Shown: positions 10,860 to 24,633, counted from the first letter of the stretch. The stretch is DNA of 64,000 nucleotides from Erodium maritimum (GCA_963921825.1 OY997593.1:56900039-56964038), one strand, 5' to 3'. Notes: generated by a model not told the origin, from the sequence alone. Made by a program: numbers and translations.

Positions 10860-12880
10860 TGAATATGTAGGGAGTGGGAAACAAGATGAATCAACAACAA
10901 CTAAAAGACTTGGTCCACCGTTATAAATCTATTGTCGTATTCCTCATAAAAACCTACCATTCCGAGAACCATAATTCACCATCCAAGCTGGCGGTCTTGC
11001 GAAATCTCGGGTTGTATGGGGAAATGGTCATGCCTCGTAAGGCCACATGGAGGTATTGCAATGATTTGGGAGGAGGGGATATTTATCGTAGTTGAGTCCC
11101 AAACAGACGCACATTGACATCTACATTGCCTCCCCAAAAGGACTTATGATTCGAGTTATATGGATATATGGAGAGCCAAACGAATCTCAATGCCATCGTA
11201 CTTGGGATTTTCTCCGTCAACTAGCCTCGGACCATAGAACAAGGGATTGGATTCTAATAGGGTACTTCAACGGTATTGTCCACCCATATGAGAAAGGGGG
11301 TCGACCATATGCGATTAAGCTGATTGAAGACTTGTAGGCCTTGCGGGCATGCTTATAAAGGGTTACTCGTTCATGTGGCGGGGGTAAGGATCATACGACG
11401 AGACTTGAGATCCGTATGGACTGAAGGTTGGTCTCTCTAGGTTTTCTTAGTCGTTTTCCTTAGTCTAGACTCCATAATGTGGGTTATTCCACGTTCGATC
11501 ACATGTCCCTCCTTAGTACGAACAAGGTTGCACCTCCTTCCCCACCACAAAAAATTAGGTTTGAGAACATATGGGCCGAACACCCGCGATGTGATCATTC
11601 AGTGCAACGATAATAGGGATCAACATAAGGGGTTCATATGAAAGACAATATCAGGAAAGTGGGATCGACACTAGATAAGTGGGGATTAATAGTTTATCAG
11701 AAGAATCTCAATAAAATCTGACGATACCAAAGGTAGTAGGTCATTCATAATGGAAGATGGGCTTTGAGGGGATATACATAAGCGGATGGTGATTTGGAAG
11801 CAATATGACACCGCCCACGGTCACTAGGATACTTTCTGGTGCGGAAAAGCAAAACAACACTAGTTCAAAGACAGGGTTATGAATACAAAGTTTTTCCACG
11901 CAAAATCATCAAAACATCTTCTTCAAATGGAAATACGTATGCTTGAGACACATAAAGCGGTGGAAGTAGAATGGGGTACGAGAATGAAGAAGTTTCTCCT
12001 AAGATATATACCATACGTCTTCACCCCCATTATTATCGAGGAGGTTGTTTTGCATATGCCCATCCCAACAATGGTATTCGATCCCAGAATCTCGAACTCA
12101 TTGACTGTGTGAAGGATGATGAGGTTAAGAAGGAAGTGTTTCAGATGTGCTCCAGCAAGGCGTAAGGACCAGATGGCTTAAACACATGTTTCTAGCAAAC
12201 TTATTGGACGATGCTCCAAGGAGAGGTCATCGATTAGTTTGGGAGGCGATAGCGCACAGGGAGTTGGATGCAGAACTTAATGCAACAACCTTGTGGTATG
12301 CAATGTCGTCTTCCAAATACTATCATAGAAACTTAACCCAAGAAAGGTCATTGATCTTCGACCAATTGCGCTAGGAAATATCGTCGTCCGAATACTATCA
12401 AACGTCTTGGCCAATAGATTAAAACTGCTACTGCATTTGGTGATCTTTCTTAATATGATAGCGTTTTTTTGGGCCGATCCATTCAAGGTAACATATACAT
12501 TTCATACGAGATTATCTAGTCCCTACACCACACTTAAGGGAAATACTGGATTTATGGGCTTATGGCATTGATCGGTTATGAGCCAGGCTTATGACCAGGT
12601 TGGAGTGGTCCTTTTTGTTAGTTATGATGGGGGCCTTCAGCTTTAGCCTGCACTAGAGGGCTCTTGTCCATGCATGCCCCAATTGGTTCAGTAATTTTTC
12701 ATCTCGGGAGGGAAGGAGATGTTGGCTTGCACAGTGGGAAGGGGAGTCCAACAAGGGGATCCTTCTCCTCGTACCTGTTTTTTTTCTGTATGAAGGGCCT
12801 TCCAAAATGTTGGGAATTGTTGAGGCTAAGGGACGAATTCATGGGTGCTTGGTATCTAGTGGAGCGCATCTGATCGTACA
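10860..12880 (+). pseudogene. LINE-A ORF2 relic: endonuclease to mid-RT
   Basis: A decayed ORF2 of an L1-type LINE. The endonuclease part is readable at about 10,890-11,340: LKDLVHRYKSIVVFLIKTYH (the catalytic Glu of the usual SET/IET motif is replaced by Lys), then VIWIYGEPNESQCHRTWDFL, then IGYFNGIVHPYEKGG, where the catalytic Asp of GDFN is replaced by Tyr. RT traces follow: KA.GPDGL near 12,160, VFLGRSIQGNIYISYEI near 12,465-12,515 and GVQQGDPSP near 12,745-12,770. Stops and frameshifts are frequent, and it cannot be functional. It ends where a solo gypsy LTR inserted. The next RT residues resume at 39,420 on the same strand. Confidence 0.7.
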
Positions 12881-13857
12881 TGTAAGAACCGCCCCCGGTC
12901 GAACCGGAAGTTTTAGGTGAAAGTTGACTTTCGGCCGGAAAAGTCAACCGATAACTCCGAGGGTTATTCGGAACTTTTCCGGGGCCCAAAAATCTTAGCC
13001 GTTGTCACAGTTAGCTTAGTTGGGCCGTTTCCTTTCCGTTGACTGTATTATTGGGAAAAGTCAACCCGGAGTCTTTTCGGTCAAACCGCAGTCCCATTAA
13101 GAGCTAAAACCCGATAAGTTATTGTGATGGAATTTGTTGAACTAGGAGTGGTCCCCAACTTGGACAAGTGTCCCTATTTACTTGGAGGGGAAGAAATGAG
13201 TATAAAAGACCCATTTAATCCTCTTGGTATGCCTTGAATGGATAAGGGTAAGGAAGGGCATAATAGGGATTTCCACCTTAGGTTAAAGGCACAAATATCT
13301 AGAGCAATTCAGCTCATTTGTGCATCTTGACAGATTTTGGAGAGAGAGAGGAGAAGAGAAGAACTAGAGAAACTTGAGGAAGAAGAAAGGAGAAAAAGGG
13401 TGAATTTTGGAGCTTAATCTCTACTCAAATATTATCTAAGGCATTGGATTCTTCTTCTACACTCCATTTCCAAGGTACATCCATCTTCCTTTTTCGTTTT
13501 TGATGGATTGTGGTTCATGGGTTTGAGGGGAAATGAAGAACTATGGTTGGGTTGTAAGCTTTAATGGTAGATGATGATTTTGGGAGAAGAAAATGAGTTA
13601 GATGATTGGTTTTAGTTGGGTTTTGAGTAGTGTTGTTGGAACCCCCTTGTGGGTAGTGTTTTTGCTGAAGCTATGGGTCTGTTTTGGAGTTTTGAGGATT
13701 CATCAATGGAGGTTTTGAGGAGAAATTCGCAGAAATCGAGTTGGAGAAGAAGGGCTCTTGTCTGGCACGGAACGGAGCTCGGAAAGGGTCAGGTTTTGGC
13801 GCGGAACGCCGCCCGAAGAAGGCCAGGTACCGGCACGGAGCACGGCACGGAACAGGC

Positions 13858-15544
13858 TGTTGGGTCTCGAGGTAGGGTTGGAGATGAACCAACTCGCAGC
13901 GGAAAATCAATGAAAACCAAGAGACGATTAAAACCATGAAACAACTAACAAAGAATGGATTCACAAGAGAAAAATTCAGCACTAGTTCTTACCAAAACAA
14001 GAACACCGGGTAACGAATGATTGGCTTGAGTCTCTAAGACGCCTACGTATCCACATGGGAATCAAAGCCACGTAGTTCTTCTCTTTTAGGACTCAAGAAC
14101 ACAAAAATGGAGGTGGAAACTAGCCAAACCAGAAATTGCCATGGAGAGGAGGGAGAAGTTGTGTTTCCTATTCTTGTCTAGTATTTGTTATGTTGAAAAA
14201 AGATGACTTAAACATAACAAACCCCATACTTGTCCAACTAAAGGCATGGGACAAGCATGGTGACAAGTAAGGTGTAAATAGGACAAAGTATGGCAAGACA
14301 AGATTGGGTTAGGTTGTGAATCACCAACACCTTAATCCTTGTCTTGCTTACTTAGTACTAATTAATCAAGACTTGATTAATTATTTCCATGGGCCTTGGT
14401 TGCATGGGCCTTTCATGGGCCTCTTGGAACATGGCCCGTGGCCATTTCCAACGAGGTCCCGTGATTCGCTCATCGCCTCCAAGCCTTCCATACCGGAAAT
14501 GTCCAACATTATCCGACGCGATCAATCCCAAGACTCCAAGCCTTGTCTTGATCTGTAAAGTCCTATTCACTTACGAGCACATGACCCAAAACCCAGTTTT
14601 GGTCATGTCCCGAGACAACTCCCTTTTGACCATTCTCCATAAATGTGTCAATGAGTTTCACCCTCCGGTGTGACCCTTAGGTTTATGCATGTCAATAGAT
14701 CAACGTAAAATCCCATTTTACTTGATTCTATTTAAGTGGCAACTAACGAGACTTTAGTATTTCCTGACACTGCATAACAAATCGACCCTGTCGATTCTAA
14801 CATTTCCTTCGTCCCTGTCATTATCCTTTTATCTCTGATACCCTAATTGAGATAAGGCATAGAGCCGTCATCCTTATTATTCTCAATCACTGTTCCTTGA
14901 TATGAGAGATGACTGAATATATGATACCCAGTATCATGTGCATGGCCATGCTATTCATTCAGCCACTCTCGATCAAGCGGCCGAGAACCGGTATCTTTCC
15001 CATATCGTAGTATGAGGGATAAATCCCTTAGTCGTCTTTCGTGTCACTCATGCAGTCCGTCCCCAAGCCAATCTTGGCCGTTATGGAAGCCCTGTTACGG
15101 ACAACGTTAGGCTCAGCTCAAACTCAATTGTTTACTGCATAACGATCACAACGACTCCTTGGTCTAAGGATACATGGCAAGCTACGACAATGAATATGTT
15201 CATGACTTGATCTATGGCACATATTCATGCCGGGTCGTCCAATATCATGTCTCACATGATATCTATGATCAGACTCCGGAATCTTATTCCAATGACTAAC
15301 AGAACGTAAGCCATAAAGAGCCATCTTTCATACTAGTCGCTTCTAGTGAAGCTTTGTTGACTAGGGACCCATCGAGTGTGATCTATCTCGATCTATGGTT
15401 CTATTCGTATTGTGGGCATAGATCAGAGCGCACATCGATATATTACTCCAACACATAAGTAATATAAAGCCGCTTTAATTTATTGTTAACAATGATATAC
15501 ACATTTGGACATTTAGGATTGAACTACGGGCATTAAGACTAATA
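13858..15544 (-). repeat. Copia 3' LTR
   Basis: This is the left LTR copy, 1,687 bp, the same length as its partner at 35,976-37,662. Just inside it (15,545-15,560) the minus strand reads GGCAAGTGGGAGAT, a polypurine tract in the correct place. Confidence 0.93.
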
Positions 15545-18500
15545 ATCTCCCACTTGCCCTAGTTCCAATCTAAACTCCAATATGTCCCCATCGACTTTAC
15601 ATGTCTAACATGTTTAGGCAGCGACACTGCCTTAGTCAAAGGGTTGGCTATGTTATCATCTGTTGCAATATAGGTTATCTTCACTTCACCTCAGTTCAGT
15701 ATTTCTCTGATTAGGTGGATATGCCGTAGTACATGTTTGGATTTGTTATGCGATCTGGGCTTTTAGCTTGCGCAATGGCCTTTGTGTTGTCGCAAAATGG
15801 ATTCACCAGGCTGGATGGGTTTTTAATTACACCCAACCCTGCCGTGAATTTCCAAATCCACATAGCATCCTTAACTGCTTCTGCAGCATCCATGTACTTG
15901 GCATCTGTCGTAGATTCGGAAATGGTATATTGCTTTATGCTCTCCCAGCTAAAGCTCTGTCATTCAGCATAAACACATATCCTGACTGACTTCTAAAGTT
16001 ATCTGGATTTGTCTTGGAAAACCTACGTCTACTCATCCTTCGACGACTAGTTTAACATCATCGTTCCCCCGGGTTAGACTTATGTCTACTGGTACAACAT
16101 AAGGCTTACGAGACGTCCGGTCTCATACATGTCATGGCATATATGATCGATCCTGCCCCCAGGCGCATAGAATTCTCATCATCCTTTTCAGCTCATCATG
16201 TGTCTTAGGACACTGAGTCTTGCTGAGATGAATGCCATGACTAGTGGGTAAGAGTCCTTTCTTTGAATCGAGCATTAAGAACCTACTGAATACCTTGTTC
16301 ACGTAGGTTCCCTAACTTAAATCCAAGACCCTCTTGGTGCGATCTCTACATATCTTAATCCTTAAGATATAAGAAGCATCACCTAAGTCCTTTATTGAAA
16401 AACACTTCCTCAACCAAGCTTTAGTCTTGTGCAAGGTTGGGATGTCGTTTTCAATGAGAACCAGAAAGGTAATCTTGCTCCCACTAGCCATCTTATAAAC
16501 GCAAGATTCATCCTCGTTCTTGATTAAGCCAAATCCAATTACAGTTTCATCAAAATGAAGGATCCAACTCCGAGAAATTCGTTTCAATCCATAAATGGAT
16601 TTCAACAACTTATAAATATTTCCCTTATTCTTCGGACCGTCAAAAACTTTGGGCCGAGACATACAAACGTACTCAGTCAAATTTCCATTTAGGAAAGCGG
16701 TTTTGACATCCACTTGTCATATCTCGTAATTATGATACGCAGTTATGTCAAGAAGAATTTGGATCGATTTTGACATAGCCACTAGGGAGAAGGTTTCATC
16801 ATAGTCAATCCATTGGATCTGCCTATAACCTTTCGCCACTAGTTGAGCTTTGTAGGTCAGAGGGTTGCCGTCCATGTCCATCTTCACCTTGAAGATCCAT
16901 TTGCATCCGATGGTCCTCACACCATTGATGGGATCAACCGGTTCCCAAACTCGGTTGTCTGACATGGATTGCATTTCCTCCCTCATGGCTCCCAGCCATA
17001 ACTCGGAGTCGGGCCCATCCACGACTTCCTGAAAGGTGGATGGATCATCGTGATCCACCATGACTTCACTGTCACCTCCGGATACCATATCTTGGAGGTG
17101 GAAGATTGATCCTTTCAAATCGCCTTGGACCTTCCGGAATTGTAATAGGAATTGGTTCTTACTCTACGACAATCTCTGGCTCCTTTCTACTGGGTTGTCA
17201 ATTGGTTTGGTTTAGACAGATCTGTACCATCCTGAATTTCTTCGACATGCATAGTCCTCCCAATGTCGTCTTTGGAAACAAAATTCCTTTTCCATAAAGA
17301 CCCCACCCCAAGCGACGAACACCATGTTCTCACTGGGATTGTAGAAGTAGTATCCCCTTGTTGCTTTGGGATACCACACGAAGGTGCATATCTCAGATCT
17401 TGGTTCGAGCTTAGTCGAAGCCAAATATTTCACATAAGCCTCGCAACCACAAATCTTTAGGAAGGACAAAGCGGGCATCATCCCGTATTATTTTTAAAAT
17501 GGTGTCCCTTCAATAACCTTCGTCGAAGCCCGATTCACTATGAATGCAGTCGTCTCTAGAGCATAACCCCATAAAGAGATTGGGAGATCAGTCCAACTAA
17601 TCATGGAACGGACCATTGTCTAACAATGTCCGATTACTCCGTTTGGCTACACCTTTCAACTACAGTGTCCCAGGAGGAGTCCATTCCAAAAGGATCCCAT
17701 TCTCTATTAGATGATATAATAACTCTGTGGTCAAGTATTTTCCACCTTTGTCGAGCTGTTTTTCTACTTTAGTCTTAAACTCTTTGAATTTATCAAAAGC
17801 TTCAAACTTATGTCTCACCGAATAGACATAACCATATTTACTGTAATCATCAGTAAATGTGATAAAGTAGCTAAAACCCCTCCTGGCAAGTGAACTTATT
17901 GGTCTACACACATTCGAGTATATCAGGCCCAATAATTCACCCGCCCTTTCACCGCGATCGATAAAGGGCGCTTTAGTCATTCTGCCCATCAAACAAACCT
18001 TGCACCTATCGATCGAATGAAATTCGAATGGACCTGAAAGCTCGCGCTTCTAATGTGTTGATAGGCACTTCTTGTTTATGCGGCCCAAATGACAGTGCCA
18101 TAACAGAGTTAGGTTTAAATCGTTGGATTTAGACCTCTTGGTATTAACATAATATATAGAACTTGAGGCATTGTTACCATATCTAATATGTACAATCCTC
18201 CAACAAAGTTAGTAATGGTATAAAACATATCATTGCATAGAACATTGAAAACTCCATTTCCAATATTTAACATTATATTTTTCCTTGTCAAACACGGATA
18301 CAAATATAATATTCCCACTAAAAGTAGGTATGCAATATACATTATACATACTAAGACAAGGCCACTTGACAAAGCAAGACTCATGGATCCTACAGTAGTT
18401 GGCACAACTCTGAGGTCCACTTTGTGCTTTTCAAATCTCTCCTACTTTCAGCCACTATATGTTAGCGCATGTGTGAGATTCAGTCATGGTATCTAATACC

Positions 18501-19049
18501 TATGAATCTTTGTAAGTAGAGAGATGTAGCTCTATAGAGTTAATACCGGATGAAGGCACGGTCCCACCGCCCTTCCTTAGATCATGCAGGTTTCCTGATG
18601 AAGGCGCAGTCCTACTGCCCTTCTTCAGATCATCCAGGCTATTTGATGAAGGCCCAGTCCCACTGCCCTTCTTCAGATTAGCCGTGAACTTCCTGTAATC
18701 CCGGTTCCAATGACCAGGCTATTGGCAGTAGAAGCAGACATTCTCATGTGTCTCATCTTTCCCGCCAAGTGCGCATGGGCCCCGCCCTTGCCACTTCCAT
18801 TTCCCTTGTCGACCATCAAAATATCCTTGGATCCCAGATCCCTGATATATTCTTCTCAGCAGTTAATGACATTTTATGTAACTCTGATATGGTCTTAGAG
18901 ACAGCCTTGTTAAGGACATATTCTTTGCGTTCAGACTTGAGGACTATCCTCAAAATTTTGTACCAGTCCAAATAGTTTGTCCCATTTAGCTTGACCCTGT
19001 CAAGAATGGTTTTTAATGACAAACTATTAATGTTCGCTGAATTTGCCAT
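15545..19049 (-). pseudogene. Copia gag-pol relic
   Basis: Read on the minus strand from right to left. The gag start is at about 19,049 (LNGTNYLDWYKILRIVLKSE). A zinc-knuckle remnant lies at about 18,700-18,740 (CFYCQ.PGHWNRDYRK). A 16-residue repeat spacer covers 18,550-18,690. Integrase follows at about 17,660-18,000 (YFITFTDDYSKYGYVYSVRH) and its C-terminal part at 17,212-17,481. RT covers about 17,118-16,312 (GCKWIFKVKMDMDGN, MDVKTAFLNGNLTEYVCM). RNase H is at about 15,893-15,711 (WIWKFTAGLGV, NPFCDNTKAIAQAKSP). The domain order integrase before RT defines Ty1/copia. It is a fossil with numerous breaks and was not assigned to a lineage. Confidence 0.88.
18550..18690 (-). repeat. 48-bp in-frame tandem repeat in copia gag
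   Basis: GATGAAGGC boxes lie at 18,550, 18,598 and 18,646, exactly 48 bp apart. The minus-strand translation gives a 16-residue unit of the type DLKKGSGTGPSSNSLD. It lies between the gag zinc knuckle and the protease region. Confidence 0.85.
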
Positions 19050-20221
19050 TTGATATACAACACATAAAATTCAATCAGTAAACTGAATATATTTTATGAA
19101 GATCAAGCTTTAACACCAACAATCGATTCTATACCTTTAGAATATAAAACCAAGATCCTTGATTCGCTCGATCAAGCTGAACGAAGGCTCACCACTCAAT
19201 CGAGCTATGTAGGTAGGACCCCGTCCAATCACATCCAATGTGACTCTTGGCTAGGGTATGTACTTAAGTACACGGCTTACCCTATCTGATACCCTAGCTG
19301 AGAATCGTAGTCGGGTCCACCAATTTTCAACTATGACCCGCCACTATGTAGGTGCTCCGCTAAGGTGCACGACACCCACATATGTCGTCCAACCCTACTA
19401 CCCCGCTTTCCCATGGATGATCCGCTAAGGCGCACGAAACTTATAGGACGGAGAGGTAGTAAAGTGTTGATAATTGAGAGGTATCGGACATGACCCGTTT
19501 TTACTTGTCCGGTTTTGTTTTAAACTTTTGGCACATCCTAGATGCGATGAGCACATCAACTACATTCCAAATGTAATGATGCCTCCAATTACATCCAATG
19601 TAATTCTTCCATCGAACCCGTCAACTACATCTAATGTAATGACGGTTCTAAGGGCTCACAAACAAGGATTAAAATTCTAATTTTATCTTTGCATATGAGG
19701 TTATATGCTCGGTAAATAAAGTTCAGCATGCAATTCTAAAACACATAGAATTAGTCATGCATAAACTAAATCAAGCATAAAGCGATAAATGTGCACATAA
19801 TAGCCCCCTAAACTAACTCCCACTAGCTTCTTGAGCTCCACCGACTCTAAGCAGATGCCAACACCCGAAAAGCCACCAAAATACCTTTTCGCCCTTTCTT
19901 CGTCTTGAGCAAAATATTACAATTTAATACACGACTCGCAGGTCGGGAATAAATAAATATTACAAATAAGTGGTTCGACGACCACACCTTGAAAGAATAA
20001 TTACACGCTAACTCTGATGGCTCGTAGGCCGTGAAAAGCTATAAATAATTAAATCGAGCTTTGGGCTATTATGTACACCATGCCAACATCACATCACACA
20101 TCGTGTTATCAAACAAGCATGTTATCAAACATCAAGTGATTTTCCGGTTTTAATTAATAGCCAAGTTTCGAAATTTTTTGATGCTCGGTTTATCGAAACC
20201 GTTCAAAAATGAAACTTTTGA
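19050..20221 (-). other. Copia leader, downstream half
   Basis: This is untranslated leader of the copia element between gag and the inserted gypsy LTR. No coding frame was recognised. It contains a short run of TACATCCAATGTAAT-type repeats near 19,560-19,650. Its last five bases, TTTGA (20,217-20,221), are the target-site duplication of the gypsy solo LTR. Confidence 0.7.
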
Positions 20222-21785
20222 TGTCACGCCCCAATTTCAGTAAACCAAACTTAGGACGCGAACGTTTAAAACAATAAAACAATTGAAACCTGTTTTAAAT
20301 AAACACTATAAAATCAACGTTTAGTGAATCAAAATAATATTTACAACTCAAAATGCGTCCCAACAAGTGGACAAAATACAAGGTATCCGTCACTAGACTC
20401 AAAACAAACCCAGAATCCCGCTCCTAGCTCTTCAAGCTTCAGAAGTTCACCTAGTCCAACCTACGACCGGTACCTATAGGAAAAGCAGCTAGGGGTGAGC
20501 GTTCGCTCACCACCACGGAAAACAGACTGACTACGGCATAATTAGCAGACAATGCCGGTAACACCAACCACCAACTCAACGCCGGGGATCACTATCCCCA
20601 AACTCAAGTAACCCGACCGACACCCTCACACTGATACTTTCCTCAACCGACTCAACACCGGACTCGTAAGGTAGACCCGACATAACGACCAACGACCTCC
20701 TCCAAAGACACGACATGTCACGCCCCAATTTTAGTAAACCGAACTCGGGACGCGAACGTTTAAAATAAGAAAACACTTTGAAACCATTTCCATTAAAACA
20801 CTTTACAATACCAGTTTAGTTCAGCAAAATAATAATTACAATTTAAAACACGTTCCAACAAGTGGACAAAAGTAGGTATCCGTCACTAGACTCAAAAACA
20901 ACCCGGACTCCGCTCCTAGCTCCACAAGCTTCGAGAGCTCACCTAGTCCGTCCTGTGATGAGTACCTGTAGGAAAAGCAGCTAGGGGTGAGCGTTCGCTC
21001 ACCACCACGAATAACAGACTGACTACGGCATAATTAGCAGACAATGCCGGTAACACCAATAATAAAGTCTACACCGAGGGACACTGTCCCCAACCCAAGG
21101 ACTCTGACTGAACATACACCCACTGTTACCTTCCTTGAACAACTCAACACTTTGACACGTAAAGTAGACCCGACACAACGATCACGACCTCTCCCAAGGA
21201 CTCGAAAGAAACTACGCAACACCAAACAAGCTCACAAAGGATCGCACACCAAAAAAGATCACAAAGGATCGCAAACCAGCTGCTCAGTAACCTCCCTCAC
21301 GCCCTTTACCGATCTCATCAGGTCAGGCGGTCGACCCGTTGCATTTCCTCGACACAAAGTAGGATCAGACACTCACAACCACCGAACCACACACGCGCGG
21401 CCAGGATCCCTTTACTGACGGGCTGGCCCCCTACCCCGTCTGAACATGCAGACGCGTGTGATCGATGACCCCCGTTTAATGAAGCGGGCCCACAACCTCA
21501 GGTAACCACAATCACTGTCAACCTATCACACTCACAAACACAGTTCAACAACAGCAACAACACAAATTCAGCACTCCACAGGCACTCATGGCCACCCAAG
21601 ATACCAACTCTAAAACACGGACTCAACAGCCCCACAGGCACTCACGGCCTCCCAAGGTACACCAACAGTAACTCACGGCTCAACGACCCCACGGGCACTC
21701 ATGGCCACTCAAAGCCACCAATAGTAACGAAACGGGTTCACAACCCCACGGGCACTCACAGCCACCCAAAAAACCAAAACGACAA

Positions 21786-21940
21786 CACGGGCTCTCAAGG
21801 CCACCCAAAACTCAACAACAATTAACACGGGCTCTCAAGGCCACCCAAACTCAACAACAATTAACACGGGCTCTCAAGGCAACCCAAACTCAACAACAAT
21901 TAACACGGGCTCTCAAGGCCACCCAAACTCAACAATAAAT
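21786..21940. repeat. 39-bp tandem repeat in gypsy LTR
   Basis: CACGGGCTCTCAAGGC boxes start at 21,786, 21,826, 21,865 and 21,904, spaced 39-40 bp. The same array is present in the partner LTR at about 30,953-31,110, so it predates this insertion. Confidence 0.88.
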
Positions 21941-22822
21941 AACGCACAACAACCTCCGGCATATTCGATGCCTCCAACAGTCCTAAGATCGCTAGTTTCA
22001 CAAACAAGCTCCGGGCATTGTCATATGCCTCCAGTAATTCAATTATCGCTAAGTTCTCTGCTCCTACGACACTACTAAGTGTCACATGCATTTCCAATCA
22101 TCGCTACGTTCCCGTATCATGCAATTCTAATATTCGCTAACCTACTCAACCCACGACACCCCAGTGTCACATGCATTTCTACTGTTAACTTTCCCTAGTC
22201 AGAGCCGAGATCCGGCTACTTTTCCCTACCTCAACTGAAGAGCAACCACTATGTTTCCTAACTGCTGACGGTCTGGCTCGCTACCTCCGGGTTTCACCTC
22301 GATCGAAGGCGGACGCTAAAGATAACACGAAAGCCATAATTAGAGTCGGTTCCCAGGTTAATTTAAAGGTCACGATTAATCCAGTTTAAAACCGACAGTT
22401 GTCCTTTAAACTCGAGAGGGATAAAAGCGGGGTCACGACGAATCGGGTTTGAGTACCCGAGCACCGAAATCGGTGCATGCGGGGCACGGTCCCAATGCAC
22501 GAATCCCGAGGTCCGATTCAGCGGTCCACTTTTGTTCCTTTTTAAACCCAATTAGCAGTCCATTTTAACCAGAGTTCCAGATTCGTTCCCAAATCCGATT
22601 AATAACCCCTTTTTCAAAACAGAACGGTTTTTGTTTCAAATCAAATTCCCTTTTATTTCAAATCTGTTTATGTTTCGATCTTTTGAGCCCAAAATGAATT
22701 AGGTTCGGTTTTTGAACAACCGACCCTAAATCCCGTTTACAACTTAGATTCTCAAACTCCTCGATTTAAAACCGTTTTTAAAACCGAATTGATTTTAATT
22801 CCTTTTCATTTTAAATCCCATT

Positions 22823-24608
22823 TGATGCGGGTGCATTTTAACACATAAAAGAGCCACTTTATATCGAGTTATATAGGCTTTTGGTCCCGTTTTTCTATCA
22901 TATATTTAGATTTAGCCTGAATAACAGATTTTATCGATATGTTCGGTGTTCCTATGGATTTTCGATGCATTTTGGGTGTTTTGTGCTTGTGGACCATCAA
23001 GAGGGTTGATTTTGTTCGCTCCGAAATATATTCATGACTGGTCTTGTTTTGTAGGTCTCGAGAAAAGGAATTTTTTGGCGCAAGAACGAGATCAATCGGA
23101 GTCCAAACAAAGCCGGAGCGAGCGAAATACCGAAAATGGATCAAAAAAGAGGAGTGCCCAGCTGGCCGACACGTGGCGCCGCCGTTCTCCCCTCTGCTCA
23201 ACACGTGTCCAACGCCAGCCGTAAGCCCAGCCGCCAGCCGCCCTCCGTCCGCCACGTGTCCCTTCTGGCCCCGCCTGTCCAGCCGCCACACGCCCTCCGT
23301 CTGCCACGTGTCCGGCCCCGCCTCCGCCTGCTGCCACGTGGTGTTCACCCAGCCGCCACACGCCCTCCTGCCGACACCTGTCCCCATCTACTCCCCTCTC
23401 TCCCATTGACACATGTTAGGGCTTCAGCAGCTCCTCCCCTCCATCATTTGGGTGCGCCGCAACCCAATTAAAAAAGGGGCATCTGATTCATTTTAAGGGG
23501 GCTTCTTCAACACCATTTTTACGGAGAGCAGAGCACGAACACCAGACACCATTTTTTGTATAGTTTTTATTCTTTTTTTCAGAGAAAGCTTTTTATCTTG
23601 TATTGTTTGTTGAGAATCAAATTAATTTGTGGGTAGAGAATCAATTTGAGATTTATTTGAGTGTTGATTTTTGGAGACAAACTCCATTGTTGGCTACACA
23701 AGTGAATTTGTTTTGGTGGATTTTCAAGAGCATCAAGGTTAGAGATTGGAGGAAGAGAAGATCAAGCTTTGGACGACTAAATCGGTGATTGTATCTCAAC
23801 TTTCATCTTGATTATGAGTTTAATTGTTTGCTTCTTTTCATTCTTGTATTTTCTCACCATGAACACTTAAACCCCCAATTTCTAGGGTTATGGGGGATTA
23901 GAGTAGTGATTTCTATAAATTGGATACTTCGATTGTGGTGTTGTTGCTTTGTATTAGTGTCTATGATTGATTTGTGCTTAATGCTTTACCTCCCGTGTAG
24001 GCTTGGTAATTGTTTCGAATTAGTGTTCGTCGCTCGAAAGAGGAGGATTCTAATTAAGTCAAAAATCGATCATAGGTTGGATTTAAACTCTAGCTAGAAC
24101 TAGCGGGGTTAATACAACTGCAATAGCCATAGACTTGTTTGGTCGAAAGTTAGAAGTTTTCATAGAGCTTAACGCTTTGGGTCTTCCTACATCGTGATTC
24201 GAAAGAACTCGGTGGTTAGATTCCATTAGGGTCCGAATCGTTCGAAAGAAGTTAGAATTAGAGTCGAGACAACTCGTTGCCTCTAAAATAAATCGACATC
24301 GCTACAATCGAACGTGTTCAATTCTATGGAATGAACTTGATGAACCCATACCCTTGATCTCTCTTCGCTTGATTCAAGATAAGAAAACTCTCTGTTAAAT
24401 TCTGTATTTTCTTTTTAGTCGTTATAGGTTTATTTTTCAAACTTAAAAACTCGATTTTTACCGAAACAATTTAGCTACAAGCTTTGAATAGTAAGTGATT
24501 GTCTATTGCTCCTTTGGGCTCGATATTCCGGACTTCAAATCCGATTACTACTTGACGGCCGGTGCACTTGCCGTGCTCAAGTTTGCGATTAAAACCCGCA
24601 GGGCGTCA
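22823..24608 (+). repeat. LTR of Tat/Athila-type relic
   Basis: The sequence is 1,786 bp with near-inverted ends (TGATGC and GCGTCA). A TATA-like run (CACTTTATATCGAG) lies at about 22,855. A GC-rich stretch at 23,160-23,410 carries a cluster of CACGTG boxes. The end (GGGCTCGATATTCCGGAC, then GGTGCACTTGCCG) is a familiar LTR tail in this lineage. Confidence 0.82.
23170..23340. promoter_or_regulatory. Cluster of five CACGTG (G-box) motifs in LTR
   Basis: Perfect CACGTG cores occur at 23,170, 23,202, 23,253, 23,305 and 23,335. Several have the wider form GCCACGTGTCC, which resembles the ABRE/G-box bound by plant bZIP and bHLH factors. Near-matches (GACACCTGTCC, GACACATGTT) continue the series to about 23,417. 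The spacing suggests expansion of a roughly 50-bp unit. Function is inferred only. Confidence 0.6.
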
Positions 24609-24615
24609 AGTTTTA

Positions 24616-24633
24616 TGGCGCCGTTGCCGGGGA
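24616..24633 (+). other. Primer binding site, tRNA-Asp type
   Basis: TGGCGCCGTTGCCGGGGA matches the complement of plant tRNA-Asp 3' ends and is the usual PBS of Tat/Athila/Ogre elements. It starts 8 bases inside the LTR end. Confidence 0.9.

Noticed and set aside
13649-13982. Open frames spanning the gypsy/copia junction
   Set aside because: They cross a proven insertion point (duplication CAGGC at 13,853), so they cannot be one original gene.
15124-15324. 66-residue minus frame repeated at 37,242-37,442
   Set aside because: Both are the same position in the two copia LTRs. Repetition reflects LTR identity, not a conserved gene.
22869-23471. Pro/Ala/Arg-rich frames on both strands
   Set aside because: They fall in the GC-rich G-box part of the Tat/Athila-type LTR. 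Composition explains the open frames.
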